Made by a program: the position numbers and the translations under genes | DNA from: Meconema thalassinum | Lineage: Eukaryota > Arthropoda > Insecta > Orthoptera > Tettigoniidae | DNA: 64,000 nt | NCBI GenBank assembly: GCA_946902985.2 | Contig: OX336389.2 | Location: 279,045,527 to 279,109,526 of the forward strand | Reading direction: 5' to 3' | Notes under the pieces: generated by a model | Told to the model about the DNA's origin: nothing | Databases searched by the model: none | The model's input: only the letters and a program-made list of their open reading frames with translations | In this document: in pieces, positions 9,759-20,973 of the stretch | Numbering within the stretch: the first letter of the stretch is position 1 | How the letters are laid out: each line of letters opens with the position of its first letter

Positions 9759-9925
9759 ATGCCTAAAATAAAATCAACTACAAGTTATCGTCTGTTGCAG
9801 AATTTAAAGATATTTTTACTTCTGATGGGGGCGTTTTGTTCAGCCAACCATGTGGGAAAGCAATCAAGGCTGAACAGTGATCTCAAATTACACAACACCC
9901 CAAGGGCAAGAAACACATTGCCACA
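9759..9925 (+). pseudogene. Relic N-terminal zinc finger of a hAT transposase (BED/CGGBP1-like)
   Basis: One frame reads FTSDGGVLFSQPCGKAI, a stop, then SQITQHPKGKKHIATV. This fits the pattern of the N-terminal zinc finger of CGGBP1-like and hAT proteins: a F-C-x-x-C-G knuckle followed by Q-x-x-x-H-x4-H. The first cysteine position is serine here, and a TGA interrupts the linker. No catalytic domain remains. The family assignment is by pattern only, but it agrees with the independent 8-bp TSD. Confidence 0.5.
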
Positions 9926-10074
9926 GTTTCGCGCCTTCAGAGTAAGTGTTTCGCGATAATCGTCAGGCATTTGTGATGGACAACCTGAAGATGCATCTCG
10001 TTGTGTATTGTAATGCTTCAGCAGTCAGTGAGGCATAGCATTCGCATTGACTGCATATTGTTTATATTCACATT

Positions 10075-10411
10075 GAAATGAAAATGAAAATCCACAGCCT
10101 GCTTCCAGTCTCCGACCGGGTCAGGAATGGAATGAATGAAGCCCCCATCTAGCGGCGAGGATATGGACTGTGCCGGCTGCCGAGGCCTGACGCACTCCTC
10201 TGGGGCTATGATTAAATGAATGACAGATGAAATGAAATGATAGTGGAGAGTGTTGCTGGAATGAAATTTTGACAGGGAAAACCGGAGGACCCGGAGAAAA
10301 ACCTGTCTGCCTCCGTTTTGTCCAGCACAGATCTCACATGGAGTGACCGGGATTTGAAATACGGACCCAGCGGTGAGAGGCCGGCGTGCTGCCGCCTAAG
10401 CCACGGAGGCT
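10075..10411 (-). mobile_element. SINE family 3, nested in the hAT element, 14-bp TSD
   Basis: TTTATATTCACATT flanks it at 10061-10074 and 10412-10425. The head on the minus strand reads GCCTCCGTGGCTTAGGCGGC with the B-box complement near 10351-10361. The body includes the complements of TTTTTCTCCGGGT and TCGCCGCTAGATGG. Other copies are at 50847-51185 and 51706-52035. Confidence 0.9.
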
Positions 10412-10717
10412 TTTATATTCACATTAATAAACTAAATTATAATTGCATATTTTTACGTTTTTGTCACATATTTCAGGTATTTTTAATACATAAAAAATAA
10501 ATATTTTCCCGATTTTTAGCACCTAAAAATCCGAGCCCTAGTCATGATGTAACTCACGAGGATCAATATATTCTCGTACGCCAATGTACGAGCGTTTTGC
10601 CATAGTCTATAGCATCCAGTAGCCTACACATTGGATAATGAAGTGGCGATAGCGGTTATCTGCCCTGATTGATATGGTGTTAATGAACAATGAGAATGAA
10701 ATGAGAACCACCATTTT

Positions 10718-11008
10718 TGTTGTTAATTCGTTTTAGGAGCTCGGGACATCTTGGTCATTATCCCTGTGTACTTGGGTGTGTTCAATTTGTATGGTAACTT
10801 GTATTTCTGTGGTGTATAATTGTAATTATTAGGCTCGGGTATGGGGTAGGTGCCCTGGACATTAAATAGGGGGCCTTCTCAGCATTTGCCTGCAGGGAAT
10901 GTGGAAAACCCTTGGGGAGAAACAACACTCAGGAAAGCCGCTGTCAGGGCCGGTATTCGAACCTCTGTTCTTCGGACTAGCTGACGCTCCCCGTTGTGGT
11001 TGTGGTGC
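10718..11008 (-). mobile_element. SINE family 5, minus strand
   Basis: Plus-strand landmarks are TTAGGAGCTCGGGACATC, TGTGTACTTGGGTGTGT, CAGCATTTGCCTGCAGGG, GGTATTCGAACCTC (B-box complement) and CCGTTGTGGTTGTGGTG (A-box complement). Copies are also at 42005-42285 and 47990-48275. Its central domain is shared with families 1 and 4 but its head is different. Confidence 0.8.
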
Positions 11009-11009
11009 A

Positions 11010-11400
11010 TTATAGAAGAACTGGAAAAGTGTAAGGAATTATAAGAAATGCCCTCAAGTTCAACCCTTGAAGAATGAGAACGGAGGGACTGGAGAGACGT
11101 AAACCAATGATAGGTAGTTCTGGGAAAGGGAAAGAGCGGAGGGTCTGCTCCCAAATCACTGGACAAATCGAAATAAAAACGGATAGAACTAAGTAATCCC
11201 TCGGGATTGACAAATCCCCAAATCACCAACCGTGAGCTCTTGGGGATGTTGACCACATAGCACCACCCAGGGCGCACCAGGATTGGTGCGTGGTGCGCCC
11301 TTAAGAGCCTCTTACCACTTCCAGGATAACTGGGGTGGAAATCGAGCCCACCCCTGCTCAATTCCGGGATGGTCGAACTCCGCTAATTAGGTTAAACCCA
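11010..11400 (-). mobile_element. Interspersed repeat family 6
   Basis: Shared phrases with 22331-22760, 25430-25850 and 45150-46060 include GAAATGCCCTCAA, CCCTTGAAGAATGAG-type text, GGTCTGCTCCC-type text and CCAACCGTGAGCTC. GTGGAAATCGAGCCCACC at about 11334 looks like a B-box complement, so it may be another tRNA-derived SINE on the minus strand. Boundaries are approximate. Confidence 0.6.
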
Positions 11401-12512
11401 AACAGTCCTGTCACGCTAATGGGTTTGGGAAGAGAGTGGGGGTTGGCAACCTCTCCTGAAATGTTGGTTAAGCCATGAGTTGACGGACAGTTGGACCCCA
11501 TGGAGTTTTCGTAGATATAATCAGTGCAGCTAAAATGTTATCCATGTACAGTCAAGGAGGTGGAGAATTGAGAATTATAGGAAACTATAAATTCCATAAG
11601 TTGTCAAAACGGGGCCAAAAGTGGAGGTGTTCAAACAAGGTATTTTCTGCCCATTTATTTACAAATGGTTTTACAAATTTGTAACGTGAACTCCATGAAC
11701 TGTCAGTGGAAGTGGAAGTAAAGCTTTTGTCTGCAGCAGAATAGCCTACATATAAGTATTTGGTTCCCACGATATCGTTTTAATGCTCATAGTGCACATT
11801 ATAACTTTCATACGATATCATTTGTAGGAAGCTACAACATACAAATTAAAATGTGCATATTGATGTGTATAGTAACTCTGAAACACAAAGAAAATGATTG
11901 CACTTGAGATTTAAAGGCAAATCTGGAATAACGCCTAAAAGTTATAATGAGTGGTATGAAATACGTGTTTGAGATAACAAGAGTAGATAGTGAAGATCAG
12001 CGCAGGTTGACACATTCCGTTAATATTTACTACCACGTCCACTTTGTAGTGGGTGATAGTAAAACACGCCTCAGGCAACTTCCCCTGATAGGATTTTCCT
12101 AATTGACCCCCGTGGAGAGAACTCATTAGCGGAGCTCGGTATCACCCCTCAATGCAGTCTGGCATGTCGAAAATGGGGGTATCAGGAAATAAAAGACAAC
12201 AACCAATCAAAGTAGGAGAATGACCGGTACTATAGGCTTCGGATATCTTAATATCTTCTGTGTTAGACGAAAACATGAGTAGACCAAAAGAGATCAACAG
12301 GAAAGATGAACGAGAGGAAGCAAGGAATGGATCATCGGTATTGCTGATGTATAACTTGTGAGTCCATGAATACCTGGGAATAAGATAAACAACACCCGGC
12401 AGTAGGTAAACAAACCTGTTAGTCAACAACTTATTTCCAATGTTGTCAAGGAAATTACACGTTGCGTGGCGAGTATCACAGCTGGTCCACACCAAGTTTC
12501 TCAAGATTTCTC
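11401..12512. other. No gene recognised
   Basis: There is a 120-codon ORF on the minus strand (12142-12504) with no motif I recognise. It lies downstream of, and could belong to, the fragment at 12513-12749. The rest is unique-looking AT-rich sequence. Confidence 0.5.
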
Positions 12513-12749
12513 TTACATCTTTATGAGTGTCGTATCCGCATACATTACTGCACGTGCCCCATGAGCTGCATTGTCTAACAAGGAAGGAAGGATGAGGAAA
12601 TATTGAATTAACTCACTAAGGGAGTCCACAGTGATCAGGACACCGATTTTATCGGTCTTGTAAGTAGCAAATCTGTATGGGGAAATATCAATTCCAATTT
12701 GAACATTCTGTTGAATGGGAGAGTAGTGGTAGAGTACCTTCTGTTCCAA
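12513..12749 (-). pseudogene. Coding-like fragment, paralogue of 15765-16106, unknown
   Basis: The translation shares with the 15765-16106 fragment the blocks YSPIQQNVQIGIDISP / YPIQENAQIGTDIYP, the block around TDKIGVLITVDS / IDKIGVRITMDS, and then EL-Q-L-I plus LDN. The two are alignable over about 60 residues and roughly 180 bases. I do not recognise the family. Repetition suggests a transposon-derived protein. Confidence 0.4.
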
Positions 12750-13441
12750 ATCTCGGATAGCCAGAGATTGCGGGGGGGGGGGGGGGTATTGTTTATTGCA
12801 ACCATTGCCTGATACATGCGATTATTAGTTACAGTGATTCCCTAATAGCCTAATATAAAAGTCCTTCTCAGGAGGATTATTAAATCGCAACATGAATTTA
12901 ATTTTAAAAAATGAATCATAGAAGCTACAAATAATTTACATGATATTAAATGTTGTAAGCAATTAAAGCGTATGCGGGAACAAACGTCTTTGTTACATTT
13001 TGTGTAATTTGAGACATTCACAGAACAAACATCGACGGTGTTTTCTGAATAGGCCTACGTATTTGCAACTAGTTCTAGCATATCTCAAAAGATGGCTTTA
13101 GTATTCACGAAATTATGAAGCGAAATGCACTTTAAAAATAACAGAACAAAAGTCTATATTACATCGCTTCCCGCTCGAACGCGGCAATAATATCATGAAG
13201 TGAATGAATAAAATAAACACATTCTCGTCAATAGGCTATTCTGGTGTTATCAGCTGTGTATTACTAAGCTTATTAGTACAAATGATAGTGTTGAAACCAA
13301 AATGAAAAACACCGTAGTTGTATCTTGAAACTTGAAAACGGCAAATAAACGAGTACATTCGCGTTTTACATTTAAAGGAAAATTATTTTCACGGACTAAT
13401 ACGTTATAAGTAGGTTCAAACAATAACATTTAACTTAAAAT
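12750..13441. other. No gene; G run and AT-rich spacer
   Basis: A run of about 16 G lies near 12771-12786. The remainder is AT-rich without a convincing ORF or repeat. 13442-13452 is the left TSD of the LINE. Confidence 0.6.
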
Positions 13442-13452
13442 AACGCTATTCT

Positions 13453-15022
13453 GATAATCATGTAATGGAAAGGGAGGAGGAAATTGATGAGGATGCAAAA
13501 GGAGATTTAATATTGAGATCATAATTTGACAGAGCATTGGAGGACTTAAGCAGGAACAAAGCACCGGGCATTGATGATATACCGATTGAGTTGCTACGCT
13601 GCATAGGGGATGAAGGTATAATCAGGTTATTTCACTTGGTGTGTAGGATTTATGAGACAGGTGAGGTACCCCCTGATTTCAAGAAGAATGTTATTATCCC
13701 TCTACCAAAGAAAGTGGGAGCTGACAGATGTGAAGATTACCGTACAATCAGCCTGATTACTCACGCTTCAAAGATCCTGTCTAGAATAATTTACAAGAGG
13801 ATGGAAAGCCAGATAGAAACGGAGTTGGGTGAAGACCAGTTTGGTTTCAGGAGAAATGTAGGAACAAGGGAAGCTGTACTAAGTCTTAGGCTGATTTTGG
13901 AAGGTAGAATAAGGAAAGATAAGAGAACGTTCATGGCATTTGTAGACTTAGAAAAGGCTTTTGATAACGTTGATTGGACTAAAGTGTTTGACATTTTGAA
14001 ATCTATTGGAATAAAGTACAGGGATAGGAGAGTGTTATACAAGCTATACAGAAACCAGACAGCAGTCATTCGAGCTGAAGGACATGAGAGAGAAGCTGGT
14101 ATTTGGAAAGGTGTAAGGCAAGGCTGCAACTTATCACCCATACTTTTCAACCTTTACATTGAACAAGCAATGAAGAAAAGTGGAGAAAAAATTAAAGTGG
14201 GAGTGAAGATTCAAGGAGAAATAATTTCAACTCTGTGATTTGCTGATGACATCTTCATCTTGGCCGACACGCCTGAGGATTTGAATGAGTTTTTGAATGG
14301 TGTGGACTCAGTCTTACGGAAAGAATACATTATGAAAATTAATAATTGTAAAACAAAAATACTGGAATGCAGCCGAAATAAATCAGAAACCTCTATGGAC
14401 ATCAAATTGGCAGGTGAAAATCTGAAGGAAGTAGGAGACTTCTGTTACTTAAGAAGCAAAATAACCAGTGATGGACGAAGCAAAGAGGATATAAAAAGTA
14501 GGTTGGCTCAGGCAAGGAAAGCATTTCTACAAAAAAGGAATCTGTTGACATCGATTATAGATTTAGGTATTAGGAAGTCATTTTTGAAAGCCTTTGTCTG
14601 GAGCGTGGCGCTCTATGGAAGTGGAACTTGGACTATTAGTGCAGCAGAAAAGAGGAGAATTGAAGCATTTGAAATGTGGTGTTACAGGAGAATGAAGAAG
14701 GATAGATGGGTAGATAGGGTTACAAACGAAGAGGTATTAAGACGAGTGGGAGAGGAGAGATGTTTCTGGCGACTGCTAAAGAAGAGAAGAGATAGGTTAG
14801 TAGGACACATACTAAGACAGCCAGGAATAGCAAGTTTAGTTATGGAAGGAAGGGTTGAGGACAAGAACTGTAGGGGTAGACCAAGGTTAGAATATATTAA
14901 ACAGATTGCCTCGGATGTAGGGTGTGGTAGCTATGTAGAGATGAAACGATTAGCTCAGGACAGGGAGGTATGGAGAGCTGCATCAAACCAGTCAAAAGAC
15001 TGAAGACTCAAACAACAACAAC
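13453..15022 (+). mobile_element. 5'-truncated LINE copy 2 with 11-bp TSD
   Basis: AACGCTATTCT occurs at 13442-13452 and 15023-15033 and brackets the copy exactly. The 3' end is AAACAACAACAACAAC, a (CAA)n tail rather than poly-A. The 5' end starts inside the polyprotein just upstream of RT, so the endonuclease is missing, as expected for 5' truncation in target-primed reverse transcription. Confidence 0.92.
13537..15003 (+). pseudogene. LINE reverse transcriptase and C-terminal domain, one premature stop
   Basis: The frame is continuous from about 13525 to 15003 apart from a single TGA at 14236-14238. Copy 1 has AGA (Arg) there, directly before the FADD catalytic motif. Order of motifs: NKAPGIDDIP, KKVGADRCEDYRTISL, EDQFGFRRNVGTREA, FVDLEKAFDNVDW (motif A), VRQGCNLSPILFNLY (motif B), FADDIFILAD (motif C), then the C-terminal region with EAFEMWCYRRM and GRPRLEYIKQI. 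It resembles insect proteins commonly annotated as endonuclease-reverse transcriptase or craniofacial development protein 2-like. RT would copy LINE RNA at the target site. The endonuclease and 5' part are absent. Confidence 0.9.
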
Positions 15023-15033
15023 AACGCTATTCT

Positions 15034-15764
15034 ATTCTGTACGCTTCCAATATGGGCAAGTGAGTGAGGGCACGTACTGTAGTGTGTTCTGTGTTGGTTT
15101 ACGGAACAAAAGTCTGTCACGTCTTACCGAGAGTAGCTTTGTCCCACGGACAACAGTCACCTTTATTGATGATTTTCTCAATACGTAGGAAATATAACAT
15201 AGACGTTTGTTCCCGCAAACGCATTAATTATCAAAATACTAATAATGGCTATTAATTGTGTACTATCTTAATTCTAATTGATACCGAGAGGCTATCCTAG
15301 ACTTTAACTAAGTTTTATAGGTTAGGATACCGCCTCCTGTACCCTTAAGCAGTATTTGTTTCACATGTATCTTTGTTGTGTTTCCATATCTTTCACTTTC
15401 CTATCCCACATTCCCCTGATAACATTAAAAAGTTTCACTAATTTACCTGGCTTCTTCCATTCCCTAATTAGTAATTTTATTGAAGTGTGATATTCATTTT
15501 CTTTTCTGTTTCTATCTCCCTTTTCTACAAACTTTGCTCATATTATTTTGGCTCCATTGCATTCCCTGATCAGGAGTGCTGCACCCAAAACCTTCCCACA
15601 AAAAATGCAAAGGTTCTCTTTTCCTACTCCTCTCAATGCTTTGATTTTACACACCCCATTAACCATCGAATTATCCCCCTCATTTCGCGTTTCGTTGGAC
15701 CTTCAAGTTTTATAGCCTACCAATAAATTGTCTTATTTCACAGTACTCTGTTAAGGTTCTCCTG
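15034..15764. other. No gene recognised
   Basis: Short ORFs without recognisable motifs. 15480-15740 is pyrimidine-rich on the plus strand. The next supported feature is the minus-strand fragment at 15765. Confidence 0.5.
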
Positions 15765-16106
15765 TTACCACACTCTTCTCTGGGTGTAAAAAAATACCTG
15801 CAACTCTATGTCCTTTACCCTTCTGCACACCTCCCATCGAAAGTCCCTATCCCATAAGTACACAATTCCTAGTCTTTCCAGTATATTTCTTACCACTTCC
15901 ACCCAGTACCTTTCATTGTCCAACCAGGCGAAAAAGATGAGCAAATATTGAGTTAACTCGCAAGAGGAGTCCATAGTGATCCGGACTCCGATTTTATCGA
16001 TCTTGTGAGTGGTGAATATGTTTGGGTAAATATCAGTTCCAATTTGAGCATTCTCTTGAATGGGATAGGTGAACTGTTCCTGGAAGAAATGTGCAAATTG
16101 CGGCAA
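15765..16106 (-). pseudogene. Coding-like fragment, paralogue of 12513-12749, unknown
   Basis: 113 codons. The N-terminal half aligns with 12513-12749. The C-terminal half, around VEVVRNILERLGI and FRWEVCRRVKDIELQ, vaguely recalls the C-terminal region of some LINE reverse transcriptases, but I would not assign it. It could be an ancient mobile-element protein or an expanded host family. Confidence 0.4.
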
Positions 16107-16192
16107 TTTCTGAAAAGTAGCTCACTAAATTATTTGGTCATATCTGATCAAAATGACATCTAATTTATGAAGAGAATCCATTTATTACTACA

Positions 16193-16420
16193 GTCAAACC
16201 TCTATATGTCGATATCCCGATATCTCGAACCTCCATTACTCGAACTTTCGATAACTCGTAGTAATTGTTATTTCCCAAACAAAGTTTCTATAATTTACAA
16301 TTAAACAGTATATGTCTCTAGTCGAATTTCTATCACTGGAATTTTTCGATATCTCGAAGCATAAATTATATCCCTGGCACATAAACGTGTTCCTTATCTC
16401 AAACATTTACGAATTTTTGC
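16193..16420. mobile_element. Fragment with pogo/Tigger-like terminal sequence
   Basis: ACAGTCAAACCTCTATATG followed by repeated ATATCTCGAA / TTACTCGAAC / ATAACTCG motifs resembles the termini of Tigger/pogo (Tc1-mariner) elements in animals. No inverse partner was found nearby, so this is one end only. Confidence 0.4.
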
Positions 16421-17727
16421 AATGCAACTTGTCTCTTTGTTATAAAAATTTCACTGATTTCGAAAAGGTAACATATACATAAATACAAATTTTACAGGAG
16501 GTAAAAAAAAAAGACAGTAAATTCATCGCTCTTCATAGTTTGATTGCTATAATGAGGCAGTGTATGTGTTAACGAAGGGGTCTGATAGTTTTGCACTCCG
16601 TAATATACCTTTATGTTTACATAAAGACAATATTAACATACTGTACGTGTTATGTTTTCAAACTAAACCAATACATTTCGTTTAGAAGTATGCTTCAAAG
16701 AATAAACATATGACAAAACGATTTGAGAGTACGCTGTTTACATGTTTGTTCACCAGGGTGCCCCTTTAAAACAGTAATCATAACTAAACGTCTCTTCTGG
16801 CGATTCATCTTGTTGTGTGGATGGCCATTTTAGGATTTGAGACCAATATTCTTTTGAGTCTTCAGGTATGTAGTCGATCAGCTTCCTCAGGTCATATAAC
16901 TTCTTATGATTAATAGGTATTTTGTTAGAGTAGGCAGGTAACGTATAATGCACATGTTCACCAAACGACTGGATGCGCCCTTCAGTTTATACATGCAGGA
17001 GACGTCATATATCACCTTTTTCAAATTAAAACGGTGCCGGGAGGGAATTACAGATGTGTGGCTGAAAAAGACGCAATATGACAAAAGGTGCACATGTTAC
17101 CTTTCCGAAATAAGTGATTCAATTAGATTGAAAGGGTTGCTGGCAGGGTGGTCACTTGTACCAGGATTACCGCGGACGGTCCGGGAATAAAGAAATTCGT
17201 GCCCAGAGTCCGGACTAATTCAAATTCGAATTTTCCACCGATTACTGTACTTGAGTCAACCGTATGCAATTTCTAACTTATACTTAGATAGCCTAATGTA
17301 ATAAAGCTGTCATCATCCACTTTTAGTTTTAATTCATTTTAATTATTTTTCTCTTTTAATATTATACAAGTGTATTCATTAATCTCATGTAATTTTTTTC
17401 AGGATTAGGGAATAACCCATCTAATTTGGGTACAATCGTGTTGACCGACTGAAAAGCATCAAACTGTCATTTAATTTAAATTTAAAATTTCTGAATGACT
17501 ATTGATCACTTTGGTGATGTTATACAGTACGTGTTCATTTTTCTCTCTCATTTAGTTGGCTCGTTTGATGGTCAAATGCTGTAAGTATTCCGAGAACACC
17601 GAACGAATAATTTTTATTTAATTGCTGTAGTGTTTATATTAAATTGTTAATTGTGAGTAATTTATAACCTTCACCACAAATTTCTAAAGACTGTTAACTT
17701 AAGCTTTTTTAGGGATGAGCACTTGTC
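16421..17727. other. No gene recognised
   Basis: AT-rich unique-looking sequence. A phrase near 17425-17465 (GTGTTGACCGACTGAAAAGC) recurs in altered form near 22037 and 46556, so it is probably an old interspersed repeat. ORFs here are short and featureless. Confidence 0.5.
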
Positions 17728-17731
17728 AAGC

Positions 17732-17895
17732 TTCTAGAATACACTAGTGGCGTGTGTAGCTTCTCCCTCGCTGTTCAGCTGACGTAGTGACGTCATATCT
17801 TCTGCTCCAGCCAATCATACGCCTGCCTGCGGGTGGAGCTTTCCAGAACTTCGCTGGCACTATTTAAAAGGACGCTTTCTCCTTCCCGAACTACA
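17732..17895 (+). promoter_or_regulatory. Promoter-like cluster: heat-shock-type elements, CRE, CCAAT, TATA
   Basis: In order: TTCTAGAA (17732-17739, TTCnnGAA heat-shock-element core), TGACGTCA (17788-17795, CRE/ATF site), CCAAT (17811-17815), TTCCAGAA (17841-17848) and TATTTAAAAG (17861-17870, TATA-like). Pyrimidine-rich sequence suited to a start site follows near 17885-17930. The order and spacing are what a Pol II promoter or an LTR U3 would show. Downstream ORFs (17833-18087, 18017-18328) have no recognised domain. An AATAAA occurs at 18545-18550. Confidence 0.45.
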
Positions 17896-18573
17896 CTCTA
17901 CTCCACTTCTCTACACTTCACTCCATTGGCTGCCTCATTTATAAAGCATCGCTTTCGGCAGTTCACCAGCATTTCACACTGCTTGGCATCTTCAAATATG
18001 GTCACGGCAAGTTCAGTTGGTGTCAACTCAGACCATACCTTCGCTACGCTCTACAAGAAGAGTGCTTGCTCCGATATTTCTAAGTGACATGCTGACAAAA
18101 AAAAGCATCTCCTTTACAAAAGAAGAAACTTTCTTTAAGAAGCGTCATCATTTCTGGATACAGGACATCCTGATCGCATCTTCAAGAAACTTGGAACGAG
18201 AAAATTTTCTCGTTTCCGCCGCCCAGCCAGCCATCTCCAGCCACGGCCGACCTGCTGAACAAACTCTAGTCATCTATACGCTTACTTTGGCAACATTGCT
18301 TATGCCACCACATCGCCGCAGAAGATAAGTGTTCTCTTTTAATTATCTTTTTAATTCCCCCCTCGTTTTAAGTGTTCTTAATATTTATATTTATAATCTA
18401 TATACCAGCAAGTGAAAATATGTATTAGAACATTTTAAATTGAAGAATAATGAACTGTTGTGAATCGCACTATGCCCTGCCAACGTAAACATAACTTCAA
18501 ATCCAGTGTTTATCTTTATGTAAAATGAGCTTGTTTAGTAATTTAATAAAATGTATACTCTGTTCACGCTCAT

Positions 18574-18840
18574 ATGTTCATGTGTGAAGTTCAAGGAACT
18601 AGGCAGAAATTCCTTAGCCCGATTATTCAGTCTAATCGCTTATCTCACAGGGGTTATTTTGTCCAGGCAATTTTGCCTGATGCTGTTCTCCCATTACGAG
18701 GAAGAGCTCGGGCTGTCACGAATATGGAATGCATGAATCTGCTACGCAGAAACGATCCAGAACGTCAGCGAAAAAATGGGCTTCCCAGTAGCCAAATAAA
18801 ATGGTTTGTTTCGCCAGGGCTACTTAGTTCATATTATTCA
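18574..18840 (+). pseudogene. Unidentified ORF interrupted by a hAT insertion
   Basis: Before the hAT, about 89 codons are open, with text such as ILPDAVLPLRGRARAV, NMECMNLLRRNDPERQ and SSQIKWFVSPGLLSS. Removing the hAT and one TSD copy continues the frame for about 14 further codons to a stop near 21018. The composition looks protein-like, but I do not recognise the family. It may be an older transposon or a host exon. Confidence 0.35.
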
Positions 18841-20965
18841 CAGGGGCGGTCCCAAGGGGGGGGGGGTGGCAGGGGGGCCATGCCCTCCCCCCCCCAAACG
18901 GTCTTCAAAAATAGTAAGAAAAAAAAGAAAATGAGAAAGAAAAATGAGAAAGAGAAAGGCAGAGGAGAGAAAGGGAAGAGAGCAAAGGTTTGACTTGACA
19001 GTTCCAATTTTGACATCACAGGACCTGCCTGTGAAAGTGAGACCAGCCCTCCAGACCCCTTAGAAAATGAAGGAAACTTCCGTGAACTCCTTCAGTTTCG
19101 AGTCGAAAGCGGCGATGAAACTCTTCGTTGCCACCTTTAAAATGCATCAGCACGGGCTACGTATATTAGTAATAGAACACAAAATGAACTGATTAAGTGC
19201 TGTCGTGAGGAAATCCAAGAAGACATTGTTCGGAAGGTGAAAGTAGCAGCATGTTTTCCGTCATGTTCGATGAGACATCAGACATTTCGCTAAAAGAACA
19301 GCGTGCATTGTCACTTCGCTACGTCCACGAAGAGAAGGTGCATGAAGATATTTTGACATTTGCGGACGCCTACGAGTCTATTAGGGAGGACGATATTCAA
19401 GGCGGGGAACCAAAATTGTCAGGCTTTGCTCTTGGTCACGTTGTACAAGATCTCACCACAAAGCTCTCACTCGATCTTAAGCTTTGTGTTGGGGTAGGCA
19501 CGGATAACTGTTCGGTGATGTCATCGGAAACGAAAGGTGCAGTACAGGAACTTTTGAAAGCGGCACCTTGCGGTTCTAGGTGTCCATGCTACAATCACGC
19601 CCTTAACAGAAGCTTAGCGAAAACTTCAAAAGTAGTGCCCACTTGTAATGGTACAGCATTGATGAAAAATGCAATTAACTTTGCTAGATCATCTCCTAAA
19701 AGATACAAAGCTTTTTTTTTTGTCAGTTTTGGGCGAAGACTTTGGCAAACTGTGTGAAACGAGGTGGAGTGAAAAACATGATGGCCATTTACAGTTCGAG
19801 AGACTCTTAGTTAAGATAATTCGAACTTTAGAAATCATAGCAGAATGGGAGGACAGCGACACATAGAGTGCAGCTGAATCCCTCATTCAATCATCGTGTG
19901 ATAAGCAATTTGTGGTTTCAATGTTGTGTCTGTGCGACGTTCTAGTTAAAACCCGGCCTTTGAGCCTTCTTCTTCAGGACGACTCATTGGACTTGATGCG
20001 GCTTCCGCGGGTGTCATGGACACCATCGAGGCGCTTTCGACTGCACGTGAGAATGCTGAACCGTACTTCGAGATAATATTTTGCGGAAGAACTGGAGTTT
20101 GAGGTGGCGTTGCCCCGAAGAGCAGGCAGGAGGAAGCGGTCCAACGTTCCAGCTGACATTGACGCACCCGAAGAGTTCTACCGCCGAACTGTCTTCATTC
20201 CGCTGATCGAAGAAAATGAGGATCTCAAGGAACAATTTCCAAATGAATCTTTGGGCGCATTCGACTTGATGCCTGCAATCTGCGTTGACAAACCGGTTGA
20301 AGACCCAACAGTGGTGCAATGTTTGGAGGCTCTTCGTATCAAGTATCAGCCTTTGCTAATTTCCGACGGGCGCCACTTGCAGGGAGAGTATGCTGTATGG
20401 AGACAGCGATGGTTGAGATTGAAATCGGCAGGGAAGAAATTGCCATCAACTGCAATTGAGTCAATGGTAGCTGCTTCTCAAAGCTTGACACCTACAGTCA
20501 ACACTCTCCTGCAGCTTTTGGCGACGTTGCCTGTGAGAAACGTCACTCCCGACATTGCGACGGCTGAAGGACTGGCTATGGTCCCGAATGCCGGAAGAAA
20601 GGCTAACCGGACTGGCTCTGTTACATTGCCATCGGTCAACGAAAGTCAGTGTGGAGAAAGGAATTGATCGGTTTGCCAAAATGAAGACAAGGCGATTGGA
20701 TTTTGTTCATTGATCAGATACCTACAATAAACACATTTAAATTTTATTATGTGTGTTCTCTTTCTAGAGTCTATTCGACCCTCTCCTCGATTTTTATAAA
20801 ACTAATAGGTTATTATACGAATTTCAGTCCTTATGATATTATGCGACATGTTACCAGTAAAAATTAAAGATAGCCTACTGTATATAAAAATAGGACGGAT
20901 GCCCCCCCCCCCCCTCCTTATGGGCTTAGGGCCCCCTCCAAAAGTTCTGGCTGCGACCGCCCCTG
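18841..20965 (+). mobile_element. hAT transposon with transposase relic, 8-bp TSD
   Basis: ATTATTCA is duplicated perfectly at 18833-18840 and 20966-20973. TIRs begin CAGGGGCGGTCCCA on the left and CAGGGGCGGTCGCA on the right, the CAGGGGCGG start common in hAT elements. G/C runs sit next to both ends. Length is 2125 bases. The transposase gene inside is broken, so this copy is not autonomous. Confidence 0.95.
19063..20667 (+). pseudogene. hAT transposase, ZMYM1/DUF4371-like, frameshifted
   Basis: Family features in order: ENEGNFRELLQFR (about 19063), TQNELIKCCREEIQ, MFSVMFDETSDIS (catalytic-core region beginning 19249), DLKLCVGVGTDNCSVMSSE, RCPCYNHALNRSLA, LCETRWSEKHDGHLQF, then EEFYRRTVFIPLIEE. 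These fit hAT transposases and the related vertebrate ZMYM1 and P52rIPK-like proteins, which carry DUF4371 and a hAT dimerisation region. Breaks: a stop near 19138, a frame change next to 19245, a shift at the T run near 19712, a TAG at 19864, and two compensating shifts at about 19990 and 20090. The real start and the N-terminal zinc finger are not visible. Confidence 0.88.
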
Positions 20966-20973
20966 ATTATTCA

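Larger units (their letters stand above)
9349..10540. mobile_element. hAT-type element, internally deleted, 8-bp TSD
   Basis: GTCATGAT is present at 9341-9348 and 10541-10548. The termini are TAGGGCTTGGATTTTTAGGT and its near-inverse ending CCGAGCCCTA, with subterminal AT-rich matches. An 8-bp TSD fits hAT transposons. A zinc-finger-like relic lies at 9759-9925, and a SINE family 3 copy is nested at 10075-10411. Without the SINE and its duplicated target the element is about 840 bases, far too short for an autonomous hAT. Confidence 0.85.
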
